Shown: positions 48,201 through 60,500 of the stretch, in pieces
Numbering within the stretch: position 1 is the first letter of the stretch
Layout of the letters: each line of letters starts with the position of its first letter
The notes under the pieces: generated by a model
The model's database searches: none
Seen by the model: only the letters and a program-made list of their open reading frames with translations
Told to the model about the DNA's origin: nothing
Position numbers and translations under genes: made by a program
From: Polydactylus sextarius
Taxonomy: Eukaryota; Chordata; Actinopteri; Polynemidae
Reading direction: 5' to 3'
Length of the DNA stretch: 64,000 nt
Assembly (NCBI GenBank): GCA_016801845.1
Contig: CM028906.1
Location: 18,289,001 to 18,353,000, forward strand

Positions 48201-49268
48201 TGTTGTTGTGTTTGACCAGAGAGGAGCAGTGTAGAGATGCCTTGGTCAGGTTCAACGGGAGGTGGTACGCAGGACGACAGCTTCACTGTGAGATTTGTCC
48301 GGTCACACGATGGAAAAACGCCATCTGTGGTGAGAATCACTGTCACTCTGACACAAACAAACTTCTGTGTTTTTGTTCCTCATTTTGCTTTGTGTCCCAT
48401 CTCAGGATTGTTTGACAGACACAGATGTCCCAAAGGGAAACACTGCAACTTCCTGCATGTGTTTCGAAACCCTGGCAATGAATTCTGGGAGGCGGACAGA
48501 GACCTGCACATGTCACCGGATCGCAGCGTGAGGACGAGTCGCAGAGACAGTTGGTACTCGGAGCGACACAGTGAAAGATCATGGAGACAGAGACATGGCA
48601 GCAGGAGTCCACTGAGATCAGAGAGATCACACAGACAGGAGGACAACAGGAGTCGAGACAGGACAGAGGACAGGTGGACGTCCAGGTCCAGACACAGCGA
48701 CAGGAGGACGGAAAGATCATATCTGAGCAGGAACGGAGACAGATCGAGGAGTCGCAGTCGAGACAGAAACAGGAGCAGAGACAAATACAGGGACAGAAAT
48801 GAAGACAGAGAGAGAGACGAAGACGCTCAGAGAAAAAGATCAAGGAGCTTAGAAACAGAAAAAAGCAGGAAGAGTAAAGAGAAGAGAAGCAGGAAAACAT
48901 CGAACGATGAGTCCAACACACGACATCGACACAAGCACAAGAAGAACAAGAAGAAGAGTAAGAAGAGCAAGAAGAAGAAAAGTCGTTTGTCTGAAGACAT
49001 GACGTCGTCAGGAGAATCAGACGACGAGAAGTCAGACAAGGAGACGGAGGACAAGAAGGAGTCAGACAAGGAGACAGAAAAGGAGATGGAGAAGTGTCTG
49101 ACACCTATTGTTGCAGAGAAGATGAATGAAACTGAGCTAAACCTGAAAACCAGAGACATAGCCTCAGAGACGTTTGGTTCTGATGTGAAACCTGAACCGT
49201 CTGTGACATCTAGTCATAACACGTTGAGCACAGAGAAATCGACGAGTCTGATGGAAACAGTCACATGA
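45233..49268 (+). CDS. zrsr2: ZRSR2 (U2AF35-related), minor-spliceosome 3' splice-site factor
   Basis: Eleven coding exons: 45233-45273, 45890-45969, 46066-46144, 46244-46352, 46742-46828, 47231-47269, 47551-47681, 47754-47967, 48080-48135, 48220-48329, 48406-49268. They give 602 residues, against 482 in human; the excess is in the C-terminal tail. Residues about 15-145 are a charged helical arm. CCCH zinc finger 1 is C175, C184, C190, H194. The U2AF-homology RRM covers about 195-313 (LPEFKSIGKVIQFKV, RGNVYVQF, NGRWYAGRQL). Zinc finger 2 is C315, C323, C329, H333. From about 350 onward the tail is rich in Arg-Ser, Arg-Asp and Lys. ZRSR2 contacts the 3' splice site of U12-type introns in the nucleus. 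Intron 2 (45970-46065) is 96 bases, in frame and stop-free. Confidence 0.93.
46431..46565. repeat. Degenerate TAACTGTAGCTA minisatellite in zrsr2 intron 4
   Basis: Imperfect copies of a unit near CTAGTTAACTGTAGCTAC recur with variable spacing. Confidence 0.7.
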
Positions 49269-50462
49269 CTCTGACTGGTTCCTTTTTTGTTTGTCTGACG
49301 ATGTGTAGAGAGAAGTGAATGTTTTAATGATACAGGAAACGTGAACATGAACTTTTGTTTCAGTAAAAACCACATAAAACACAAGTTTTCTTTGTGAATA
49401 CATTTATTGTTAATAACTTTGAAAGATAAAAAAAAACATGTTGGCTGATGTGTTGGCAGTGTTCAATACAAAAAGAATTTTAAATCAAAATGTACTGATG
49501 GATGTTGAACAAAAATACTTTGCGGTTTGAGAGAAAAATCAGAAACAAGTGTCCAACAGTTGATGATGATGATGAACCCTGATATGTGTGTCATCTCCAT
49601 AAAGAAACTGGTTAAATAATTACTAATACTGTTAGTGGTTTGTCACCTCCAAGGACTGAAGTAGAAACACAGTGATCTTTGGTCATGTTGGTTTGTAACA
49701 GATAAAATAGTGTCTGTGTGTTTGGGCTGATGTCTGATCTCAGATCAGATAAAGATAAATCTTTAATTCATGAAAATATTCAGAGGAATGAAGACGACAG
49801 AAACATGTTTCACACTGAACACTGAATGACAGAAACTTTAGTAAAGACCAACAGTGAAATATCAAACTGTTCATTTGTTCTTTGATTGTGGTTTTAATTA
49901 GAAGATTGTAACAGACTCATAGATGATCTCTGTGTCTGCTCTGCTTGTACATGAACCACACTGTTAATATTATAATGGTTCTTTACTATACTTTATATCT
50001 ACAAACACTAGAATTCATTAATTCTTCCTGTTTAACAAAAAGAGCAGAGACATGTTGATCATCGGTGTGTGAAGCAGTGAACTGAATGTTTTCATTCAGA
50101 TGAGTTGAGACAGAAATAGAAGAAATAACAACTGTAGGTTTCATTTACAAACACTGATTGTGTGACTAACTGTAAAACACAATAAGCACCGACTGCAGCT
50201 ACAACAGCACCTGAACGTCTGAACGTCCTCAAACAGCTCAGTGACCATGGACTTTATGTCTCTGCTACATTTTTCTCTGGAGTTGAACAAGAGTGATGTT
50301 TGCTAGAAGCAGTTGAGGAGTGAAGGAGACACATTAACACCACAGTTGGCACCGCATTGACAGGACGTTACAGGACATACATGTGAATATATACACACAA
50401 CAAAGACGTGGGACAGAGGACAGGATGGAGACGAGTCTCCTGGAGGAACGAGCTGCTGTCGT
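49269..50462. other. Convergent 3' UTRs of zrsr2 (+) and ap1s2 (-)
   Basis: The two stops are 1.2 kb apart. A minus-strand AATAAA at 49408-49403 gives ap1s2 a 3' UTR of about 1 kb, ending roughly 130 bases from the zrsr2 stop. I see no plus-strand AATAAA near the zrsr2 stop, only the variants AGTAAA (about 49361) and CATAAA (about 49373). No coding exon is evident. Confidence 0.6.
49403..49408 (-). terminator. Candidate ap1s2 poly(A) signal
   Basis: TTTATT on the plus strand reads AATAAA in ap1s2 sense. Confidence 0.5.
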
Positions 50463-52899
50463 TTATGTGAGTCCGATCTCTTCTAAGACGCTGCGCGGCG
50501 CCTCGGCCTCCTGAGGACAACAAAGAAAGAGAAACATTAAAGTCCGGCTTATAATAAAACATCACAAACATTAACGTCCAACATTAACATGTAGACAAAG
50601 AGCAACACACCAGAAATTACAATGAAAGTTACTAAACGAGTGACAGGAGCATGTTGGGATTTGTTCCAGGCCTCAACACTCAGTCATGCTGTTACAACAA
50701 TAGTGCTGCATACTCTGCTAAAAATAAATCACTGAGCTCTGATTCTGTCGTCGGCAAATGACTCGCAGGACGCCGACACACATGAGGGCGAGGGAGAGAG
50801 AATTAATGAAGAGCTGAAAATAACCAGGTGACGGCAGGTGCAGATGGTGGAGGTGAAAAAGCAAAACCTCCTCACGTTCAAGTCTTCTGTCTGAGTCGGA
50901 GTTAAAAGTTTAAGCTGTGATGTTTAATGAAGAGACGATAAATTGGTCTGAATCTGACAAATACAATAAAAATGTGCTCGCTCAGCTTCTTAAACATTTC
51001 ATGTGTCTGAAAAGACGACGTGAAGTAAAAAATATCTTTAAGTGTTTTAAAGGTGTCATCTTCAGCTCAGGAACCTGAAAACAAAAGACTTAAATTGACT
51101 CAACATGGCGACCAATAACGTGACTGGTCATGATGCTCTGTACCAACCTCCTGCAGCAGGTCGGCCTGTTCGATGGCCTTCAACACGTTCTTCTTTGACG
51201 TCTCCTGAGCTTCTCCACCCAGCAGGAACTCATCCAGGATGAAGTAGGCCTTCTCAAAGTTGAAGATAATATCCAACTCACACACCTGAGATCAGAGGAG
51301 AAACTGTCACTGAAACATCACATGATGTGTTTGATGTTTATAACCCTGTTTTAAATGACCCTATATTAGGGCAGCGCTATATGTCTTAGAATGGTGATGT
51401 ACGTTTTTGCTGCTACACTGATGTGCAATATTATTAATTTATTTCTGTTTTTATCCTAAGACCTTGTACAGTGTGGTACCAATATGTATACTGATACATT
51501 TTAAAATATTTTTCCCTTCAAAGTTCATACTTTAGGTTCCTTTATATATTAAATTTTTAAAATTTTTAGATTTTAGTTTTACCAATATTGTATTAGTACG
51601 ATGAAATTTTGTGCACTAACTGGTGTATGTTCTGAATGACAATGAAGTACATATTCTATTTTATTTTACTCTGTTCTATTCTATGTTAGAGACTTACGCT
51701 GCCAAAGTATTTGTCGAGAAGCTCCACATATCTGTGGATGATCTCCAGAGTGATGAGCTCGTTGTCCTGATCTTCCACCGCACAGCAGAAATACAGACTC
51801 GCATATCTGACAGAGAGAAACCAACAGACCCATGTTAGCGGTTAGCTACTGTCACTGAGTCCTGTTCAGTCTGGTTCATTACAGCAAACACACTGAGAAT
51901 GTGTGTTTCCACTGCTCAGACTGACACATCTTCACATGTTCACATGTTCAGGATAAACAATTTGTCTTGTCAACAAACCTCCACAAACACAGAGTTATGT
52001 CACATACTGAAGTGAAATGTCTCTTGTGGTTGTAACATTTAGCCTCAAAGTAAAATGTTAATCTGACGTTTAAAGGTTTAGTAAAAGTCTAAACTCAATG
52101 TTCAATTTCTATCTTTGTCCAGAGCTTAGGGTCCTTTATCAGACTCTAAACTTAGATCAAGTCAACAACCAAATGTTGTCTATGAAAACTGAGCGAGTGA
52201 GAGAGAGACATTATGAAACACTATTGTTGACCGTTATGATGTTATGTAACAAACAGAAAGCGTTGATGGTTTTCATCCTGACTTTATTTTCAGAGTCTAA
52301 AATCTTTGTTCAAACCTGCAGCTGCAGAGTCTCAGTTTCTGATACAAAGCTTCAGATTAAATGGACTTTAATGATCAGGTTTAGTTTGATGATCTGAACC
52401 AGAGATTCATTACTGAGTGGGAAAAAGCTTCATGTCTGTACTCTGAGTCAGTTTATTAGAAACAGCTTGCTAACATGAATACATGCTGATATAACAATGT
52501 TGTAATATAGAAATTACCATGTTCTGATTTTACTGAAACTAGATGAGACAGACTAGTGTCTGTTGTTATCAAAATAATAGGAACACCTGTGAACACAAGA
52601 CATCGTCCACAATGATGTGACAGTTTGTGATAGTCAGACTCTCTGATGGAGGCAGGATGAACTGATGTATCAACTGTGTTAGTGTTGGCCACCTGCCGTG
52701 TGCGATTTAACTCCTTTCACCTCTTATAAACGATCTTGAGATCCCTCCACTCCAGGAAGCTGCACATCTTAGGTTTCCTGGCCAGGATGGTTTGCACCAG
52801 GTCCCTGGAGATCTTCTTCCGCTCCTTGTCAGACAGAGGAACGTACCATTTCTGGAGCCGCAGTTTCCCCTGACGGCTGAACAGCAGCATGAACTGCAT
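50463..52899 (-). CDS. ap1s2: AP1S2, clathrin adaptor AP-1 sigma-1B subunit
   Basis: Four coding exons, in transcription order: 52899-52721, 51806-51698, 51285-51148, 50510-50463. They encode exactly 157 residues, the length of human AP1S2. The ATG is the first codon after an AG acceptor, so the leader exon (about 53490 upward) is non-coding. The whole protein is one longin-fold small-subunit domain: MQFMLLFSRQGKLRLQKWY at the start, SLYFCCAVEDQDNELITLE in the middle, VCELDIIFNFEKAYFILDE, and the AP1S2-type tail PRSVLEEIGLT. It is part of the AP-1 heterotetramer sorting cargo between trans-Golgi and endosomes. The acidic-dileucine pocket region is present. AP1S1 and AP1S3 are paralogues; the tail and the zrsr2 neighbour favour AP1S2. 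Intron 1 next to the start carries a partial duplication. Confidence 0.94.
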
Positions 52900-53006
52900 C
52901 TGAATATTAACAGAGAGAAGGCAGAGCAGCTGGGACCGTGTATGAACATTAATATTAACGTGAAAATGAACATCAGCATGAACTGCATCTAAATGTTAAC
53001 ACAGAC
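52884..53006. repeat. Duplicated ap1s2 exon start and acceptor
   Basis: The segment around the true start (about 52884-52917) recurs 89 bases upstream in ap1s2 sense (about 52973-53006). Both copies read AG, then ATGCAGTTCATGCTG, on the minus strand. Confidence 0.8.
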
Positions 53007-53489
53007 ACCAGACCAGGTATGAACAGTAATAGAAACATGAACATCAACATTATTAGTGACAGAGAGCCCCGCTCAGACCGGATGTGACGTGTACACAAAC
53101 AGTAACATTAACATGATGTTAAAAAGTAACACTAATGTAAACATTAATAGAGACACGGTGACTCAGTGATGAGATCACCGTGAGTATGATTATGTGACAC
53201 GTGATTTGTTCGTTGAGCAAAATTAATTCTGAACATTTAACGGAAGACACGCCCAAAACACACACACACACATGCACACACGTTAAAACACTTGTGTCAG
53301 TTTATATACAATTCTATATCCACACATTTTAGGCCATTTGCCTTTAGCTTTAAGTTGGTTTCGCTCTGTTAGCTTTGTTAGCTCACCTAGCTACACATTA
53401 ACATCTACAACACGTAGTGTGTGTATGTGTGTGTACGTGTGTGCATGTGCGCGCGCAGCGTATCTACACAAGTAAACATGACTCGTTAC

Positions 53490-53760
53490 CTTCAACGGCT
53501 GTGACTGTGTCTCTGTCTCTGGCTGATGGAAACTTTATATGAACCAAACTCACTGAAACCGGAGACAAACGTCGTGGTCCGACTGTTAGCTGCCGTTAGC
53601 CGTTAGCTGCACCAGTCGTTACTGCTGCTGCTGCTCAGCGATGCTAATGTAGCTAACGGATGGTGTTCGGTGAGTCAGAGAGCGGCGCTGTGATTGGCCG
53701 GAGGAGCAACATCGGCGGCATCTGATTGGATGAAAAGATTCCGTTATTCGTAGTGCTCTT
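53490..53760 (-). promoter_or_regulatory. ap1s2 non-coding first exon and promoter
   Basis: A GT donor at 53489-53488 (minus) ends a probable non-coding exon that begins near 53650. Upstream are two CCAAT boxes in minus orientation (ATTGG at about 53693 and 53725) in CpG-rich DNA, a common TATA-less arrangement. Confidence 0.5.
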
Positions 53761-55856
53761 CCAGATTTTTTGCGGCTGAAAAAAAACCAGACTGAAGTTT
53801 TACATCATACTTTCACTTTACACTTTTTTTCTACTGTCATCTTCTTCATTTCAGTCAATAGAGTGTGGCCTGTGTCAGCCTGTTGATAATTAAAACCAGG
53901 AAGACCAGATTACAAAGAAAATAAAAGGGTGGAGTAACTATCAATGTATATGAAAATACGTGTCTGTTTTTGCAGAACATATAGTAAATGGATAACTTGA
54001 AATGTTAAGGAATTCAGTTTTTTGCAAGTAGCACATTTTGCAAATCAAATTATCATGACATATTTGAATTTAAATTAAAACATGAAACATTTCATTTAGT
54101 TAGTTTAACAGGGGCCATATACAGAACAATCCTGTACTAGAGTTGGCTATAAAACTATTTACATCTGTTATCCATGGCTGGGGAGGTAAAAAGACAATCA
54201 CTACACATAATCAGGATCAGAATCAGGACACTAGAGACCAATCCAGACACTGCTATCATGCTATACATGTAAGACAACAGCATCACCACACAGAATAAAA
54301 ATCATACAAAATACATAACTGTCATCTATTACTTTTGTCATAAAATTGATCAATGATCACGTCGTTGATTAGCCTTCAACCAAGTCTGCAGAGACATCCT
54401 AAAACTGCTGAGACTTGTGCTATTTCTAATATGAAATGAGACTGAGTTCCACTTTTCTAACTGTTCTAATTGAAAAAGCTGATTGACTCAAAGCTGTCTC
54501 CCTAAAGTTGGTGTAACACTCAGCTCTCACTGAGGACCTAGTAACACTTACACCTAACACTTGAGATTCAAAGTATAAAGGAGAATAACTGTCTTCTCTA
54601 GATCTGAGAATCAAGCTGGTAAAGACACATGAAGCTCAAACAAAATTCCAGCAACTACCTGCAAATTATAATGGGGCAGTGTGCATCATATTGTTCACAC
54701 TTACATTGGAAGACCCAGCCCTTACACAGTACCATCAGATGGGGAGTACTGGGTCAAATAAGGTGAAGGATACACTCTTACACATACACATAGCTATAAC
54801 ATAAAATTACACCAAGCTACGACACATCTAGTTACCCTGGATTCAACACTGTCAGATACTATTATTTGGATGAATGTGAATCTTCACAGGCAGCTCTCCA
54901 GGACATCACACCAGTGCAGAATATACCTATGAGAAAAGCACAATACTTTGACATTTAATGTCAGGGAGAGAAATGATAAGAGAATGTCTCTGAGTTGTGC
55001 GACTCTCTGCTGCCTCCATGTGGTGATGAACACATACTACAAGTCAATTCTGCCATAATATAAGAGAATTAGTTTTTTATCAAACACTTTATAACATAAT
55101 GTTGTATTTAGATTATAAATACATACATATTACAACTTTTTGGAGGCTGGTAAACTGTCAGATTGACACAATGTGGCATCATGAAATGTTTGGTTTTGTC
55201 CACCATCAGTCGAAAACACAAAATAATGTGACATGATAATGTATGTTTCAGTTGTCATTAGGTCAAGTCAAGTTCTTGTCACAGTTTGGTATCCTGCTCT
55301 GACTCAGACGACGCTGATGACAACTATGCCACTTTGATGGCTTCTAAACTCAGTTTCATATTGTAAATACAACAATAGTGTTGATGTAGTTGTAGTTTGT
55401 AAATCACTGAGAGATCAATAGTTTTATCCATGATAATACTACTACTAATAATATCTTTAAGTTTATTACAGTATATTGTCTATTTTGTTTTTCTGCATCT
55501 TTGATAATCTCTGATAATTACATGATCATTTGTGGTTAAATGTTAAATGTACTTAAATCACTTGTGTAAATACACTTACTTTCCACATACAAATTAGATT
55601 TGTGGGACTGAGATCTATAGATTAAACCTGTTCAGTGTGATTAATGTGCACAGACTAAAAGTCAGTTTGTTCATTATGTGTCTGTAAAATGTTGAATTAT
55701 CTTCATTTCATCTCATCTCATAATGTATTAAATATATGATGTGTTATAATGTATAATAATGTTAACAGTGATGACGTAACTATTTATTTCCTGTTATTGT
55801 TTTTGTGTAGATCAATGTGTGTAAGTGTGTGTAACCAGGTGAGCGGTCGTTAGGAG
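53761..55856. other. AT-rich spacer between ap1s2 and phka2
   Basis: Apart from the LINE fragment at 54085-54640, I see only AT-rich unique-looking DNA with no exon. Confidence 0.6.
54085..54640 (-). mobile_element. 3' end of a degraded non-LTR retrotransposon
   Basis: On the minus strand, frames at about 54614-54440 and 54450-54345 read as the conserved tail following a LINE reverse transcriptase: TRSSVRAECYTNFRETALSQ, SAFSIRTVRK, then after a one-base frameshift KWNSVSFHIRNSTSLSSFR and MSLQTWLKANQRRDH with a stop. The WNS followed by SSFR spacing is characteristic of the region beyond the RT domain in Jockey/CR1/L2/Rex-type elements. After the stop comes an AT-rich 3' UTR ending near 54085 with GGCCCCTGTTAAACTAAC and short A-rich repeats. 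It is 5'-truncated, frameshifted and dead. Confidence 0.6.
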
Positions 55857-55864
55857 GTGGACAG

Positions 55865-55913
<49 letters not shown>

Positions 55914-56202
55914 GCCCTCTGTGGTTCCCAGCTGTCACTGCAGGAGTATTTGTGCCAGGATGGTATCTCTGGTTCAGACCTCTACGGCTCTGGCACCGTA
56001 AAACCTCTGGAAACATCTGTCTGGGAGTCCGCACACCGGGACCAGAAACACCGGGACCAGACCGTGAGAGAGAGTGTGTGTGTGTGTGTGCCTGAATGTG
56101 AGTGTGTGCATGTGTGTGAGAGAGAACAGGCTGCGAGTTTAACGTTAGACGTCAAACAACTGGTGCTACTCGGCTAACGTTAGCACAGAGCAGCTCTGCA
56201 GA

Positions 56203-56248
<46 letters not shown>

Positions 56249-56285
56249 ACCGTTCCGTGAACGTCTAGTGTCGGTGTCGGTGAGG
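55857..56285 (+). promoter_or_regulatory. phka2 5' leader region with microsatellites
   Basis: It includes (GT)n at 55871-55912, a 15-base direct repeat containing CACCGGGACCAGA at about 56034-56062, and (CA)n at 56205-56240, shortly before the ATG at 56286. A 106-codon frame in the same phase as phka2 stops at 56177, so the coding region does not extend upstream. CpG is moderately enriched from 56010 to 56360. The start site cannot be placed. Confidence 0.45.
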
Positions 56286-57484
56286 ATGAGGAGCCGCAGT
56301 AACTCCGGGGTGAGACTGGACGGGTACGCCAGGCTCGTGCACGAGACTATCTTGGTCCATCAGGTGGGAGCGCGCGCACACACCCCCCCCCACACACACA
56401 CACACACACACACACAAGTGATCAGTTGTTCACTGTCTGATCATCTGATCATTATTTTCCTTTTATAATCAATAATATTAGAAAAGATACAGGTTCGTCT
56501 TCGTTTCCAGTTGTTAAACTGACCAACAGTTAAATCTAAATCTGATGATGCTGCCTTTGAATGTGATAAAAACACACAGAAACTATAAATATAATAATAG
56601 ATAACAAACAGAAGCAGAAACGAGTTTGTTTGAACTCTGCTCAGTTTCTGGATGAAATTTCTTAAAAATATACTGTTATTAAAATTAAAATACACTGTAT
56701 TAAATATTCAATTTCAAGTTAGCTATACTTTACTTTGGTTCTTCAATAACTAATATTATAGAACAGATGCATCACAGAGTTAGTGTGGTTTTACTGTTTA
56801 ATGTTGATTATATTATAATATATTTGTTGGTTATATTTAGTTTTCATGATGAAATAAGGGGAAGCACGATGTTGTGTGAAAGTGACCGATGTTACATCAG
56901 TTGTATGGTCAAAATGTGTTCCTCTTATTTATCCACAAATTGTCATTATTACTGCACCAGTTGTGTGGTATTGAGTCTGAACTTGTCGGAGCTGAAGCGG
57001 CAAAGTCATTGACAGTGGGAACGTGGACGAGCAACAAACCTTCAGTCAACACTTCTGATGTATAAAATCTACGGTCTATTTGTGTATTTTAAGATAAAAC
57101 CTTCACGTTGTCACGTGTTCAGGTGTTGCCCATAAAGGTTCATGTTCAGTTGTGTGGAAATAAACAAGGTCTGAGCGAAGGTCAGTGTCTCAGGCTGAGG
57201 ACATGAAACTATGCACCTTTATCTATCAACAGTTACACTGAGGCTCAATGAGCAGCTGCAGCTTGTTCAGACAAACACTAACAACTGTTGTTAAGGGCCA
57301 TAAGGTTAAAATATTATAAGTTATAAGGTTATAATGTTAGAACATATGTTAGAAGGTAACGTTATAATGTTATAAGTTATAATGTCATGAGGTTAAGTTA
57401 TAATGTTATGGGAGAAACATGATTTATTTATTCTGTATAAGAATAAGAATATTGAATATTGAAACATTTTACAAACAAAATGTA

Positions 57485-57542
<58 letters not shown>

Positions 57543-60500
57543 CTGTTGCTCTCAGCCTTGAGTGCTGCAGATGTTTGTGATATCTGGAGTCACTGATAAC
57601 TTGGATATTTATAGTCAGACCTGTGATCTGAACTGTTAATGTTTTTACTTGTGTTTGTGTTAGAACCCGGTGACTGGGCTCCTGGCGGCCAGTTCTCAGA
57701 AGAAAGATGCCTGGGTGAGGGACAACGTGTACAGCGTCCTGGCGGTGTGGGGGCTGGGCATGGCGTACCGCAAGAATGCCGACCGTGATGAAGACAAAGC
57801 CAAAGCCTACGAGCTTGAGCAGGTGACTGTTACACACACACAGATACAGGGGGGTCATGATGGTTTTCTAATTGTATTATATTATACATGCATCGATTTG
57901 TAATGTACAGTTTGATACAAACCAGTGGTCCTTGGTCCTCAGTTAATTCATTTATTTGAGCTCAAACATGTTCACTCATCAGCTCATTGATTAAAAGAAA
58001 TAAAAATGATTGTAGCATTCGCAGATTTTGTATTAGATAATTTAACAAGGTCACTGTAGCTGTAAACGAGCAAATAAAAGTTTTTTTTCTACTGTAACTT
58101 TAAATAATTTATAGATTCAATTAGAAATAGAATCAATGCATCTCTTTCAATAGCTGATCGCTCATTAATTAAACATGCTTGATCGCTGCTTTTTATTTTC
58201 TGACTCATTATTTTTAAGTTACACATTCTATTTTGAAATTCCAGCAACATGAAATGTTCATCTTTGTCTCTCAACTTCAGAATGACAATGAAAAACTGTT
58301 TGTATCATAGTGACATTTAATTTGATCATCAGATTTGTGTTTAACTGACGACCTGTTGTTGTTGTCGTGTTTGCAGAGTGTGGTGAAGCTGATGCAGGGG
58401 CTGCTGCAGTGCATGATGAGACAGGTGAGATGTTCCTGATAAACGCTGTGATGAACGTCCTTCATGTTAACTCAGTCAGACATCACTGAGCTTCCTCTTG
58501 GTCTGTTTTTGTATTTTATGTATTTGAATGTTGATGTTTTCAGGTGGACAAAGTGGAGAAGTTCAAACACACCCAAAGCACCACCGACTGTCTTCACGCC
58601 AAATATGATACTCCGACCTGTGCTACGGTGGTCGGAGACGACCAGTGGGGACATCTGCAGGTGGACGCCACGTCCATCTACCTGCTGGTGCTGGCACAGA
58701 TGACGGCCTCAGGTACAGCAGTGACACACTGATACACTGTGTGGGTTTGACACAGACACTGAACTGAGTGTCTGATGATGTCCTGCAGGTCTGCGCATCA
58801 TCTCCAATCTGGATGAGGTGGCCTTCATCCAAAACCTGGTCTTCTACATAGAAGCTGCTTATAAAGTAGCGGTGAGTCATATTTAAGAGGAAACAGTTAA
58901 ATCTCAGGAGGAAGGAGAAGTGGATTGTGGGTAATGTAGGAGCACTGGTTTTGGCAACGAAGAAAAAACATCTCTGGCTGGGCTGCAGAGATTTAAATAA
59001 ACAGTTTGGAGAAATGAGCAGAAATGATGTTGTGACCTTTCTCTGCCCTGTAGGATTATGGGATGTGGGAGCGTGGTGATAAAACCAACCAGGGCATCCC
59101 TGAGCTCAACGGCAGCTCTGTGGGGATGGCCAAGGTACATGAACCACACGCTCTATTAATTATTGTCACTGTTTATGATGGTTCAAGTGTTCAAGACCAA
59201 CTGTTTAATACAATGTATAGATAAACATATGTGTGTGTTTGCCGTTGGCAGGCAGCTCTGGAGGCCATTGATGAGTTGGATCTGTTTGGAGCTCATGGAG
59301 GACCGAAGTCAGTCATCCATGTTTTACCTGATGAAGTGGAACATTGTCAGGTATCTTGTGAAGTCTGCACCGACTGTCGCAGCATCTTCTCTGATCGTCT
59401 GGTTTTTGCTCAGTATGTGTGTGTTTCTCTCAGTCCATCCTGTCCTCTATGCTGCCAAGAGCATCCACGTCCAAGGAGATCGACGCCGGCCTCCTCTCTG
59501 TCATTTCTTTTCCTGCTTTCGCTGTTGAGGACGCCGACCTGGTGTCGATCACCAAGTCAGAGATCATCAGCAAACTGCAGGTACAGTCTGAGCACAAGGA
59601 CCATAGAGGTTTGTTCTGGATCTGAACACACCACACAGGAAGCACACATTTTACACTATAACATTAGTCCTACACACACTGTATATATAACTAGAGCGTT
59701 TGTAACTAAACTGTATGTGACTCTCTCAGGGTCGTTTTGGCTGCTGCCGTTTCATCAGGGATGGATATCGTTGTCCTAAAGAGGTGAGATGTTCTACAGT
59801 TGATACAGGAACTGTTGCTAACTCTTCAGACAACTGAGCTCGGTGTGATTTGATCTGTTTTAATTCCCCGATGTTATTAAACCAGGACCCATCTCGGCTG
59901 CACTATGATCCTGCAGAGCTAAAACTGTTTGAGAACATTGAATGTGAATGGCCCGTGTTCTGGACGTATCTCATCCTGGACGGTATCTTCACCGGAGACC
60001 AAGTGCAGGTAATAAAACCAAACTTTTCACAGCTGCATGTGGAGTTTCTGCTGACGTCACTGAGGTTGATGTAGTTGTTGATCGAAGCTGCTCTGTGCTT
60101 CGTTCAGGTGCAGGAGTATCGAGAAGCACTGGAGGGAATTTTGATCGGAGGGAGAAACGGAATCAAACTGGTGCCTGAGCTTTACGCTGTACCACATGAT
60201 AAGGTTCGTAACACTGACGTGTACTATGACATGTTTTATTAGTGTATTTAAAGTCTGTAACTGATCAGCATTGCTACGTCTGTTTATGTGGCAATCTGTG
60301 GCAGGTGGAGGAGGAGTACAGTAACCCTCACTCTGTGGACAGAACGGCTATGGGGCAGCTGCCTCACATGTGGGGACAGTCACTCTACATCCTGGGCTGT
60401 TTGCTGGCTGAGGTAACACTGAGACTGACAGGACCATGTGTCAGGACATGTGTCAGGAGTGTCACTGATCAATGTTATATTATATATGTTACAACAAGGC

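Noticed and set aside
48343..49104. 253- and 134-codon minus-strand frames opposite zrsr2 exon 11
   Set aside because: They are shadows of the Arg/Ser/Glu-rich coding strand, whose codon bias suppresses stops on the reverse strand.
52450..52590. Fragments resembling a common fish repeat (CAGTTTATTAG, GGAACACCTGTGAACAC) in ap1s2 intron 1
   Set aside because: The two short matches are separated and I could not define ends or a second copy.
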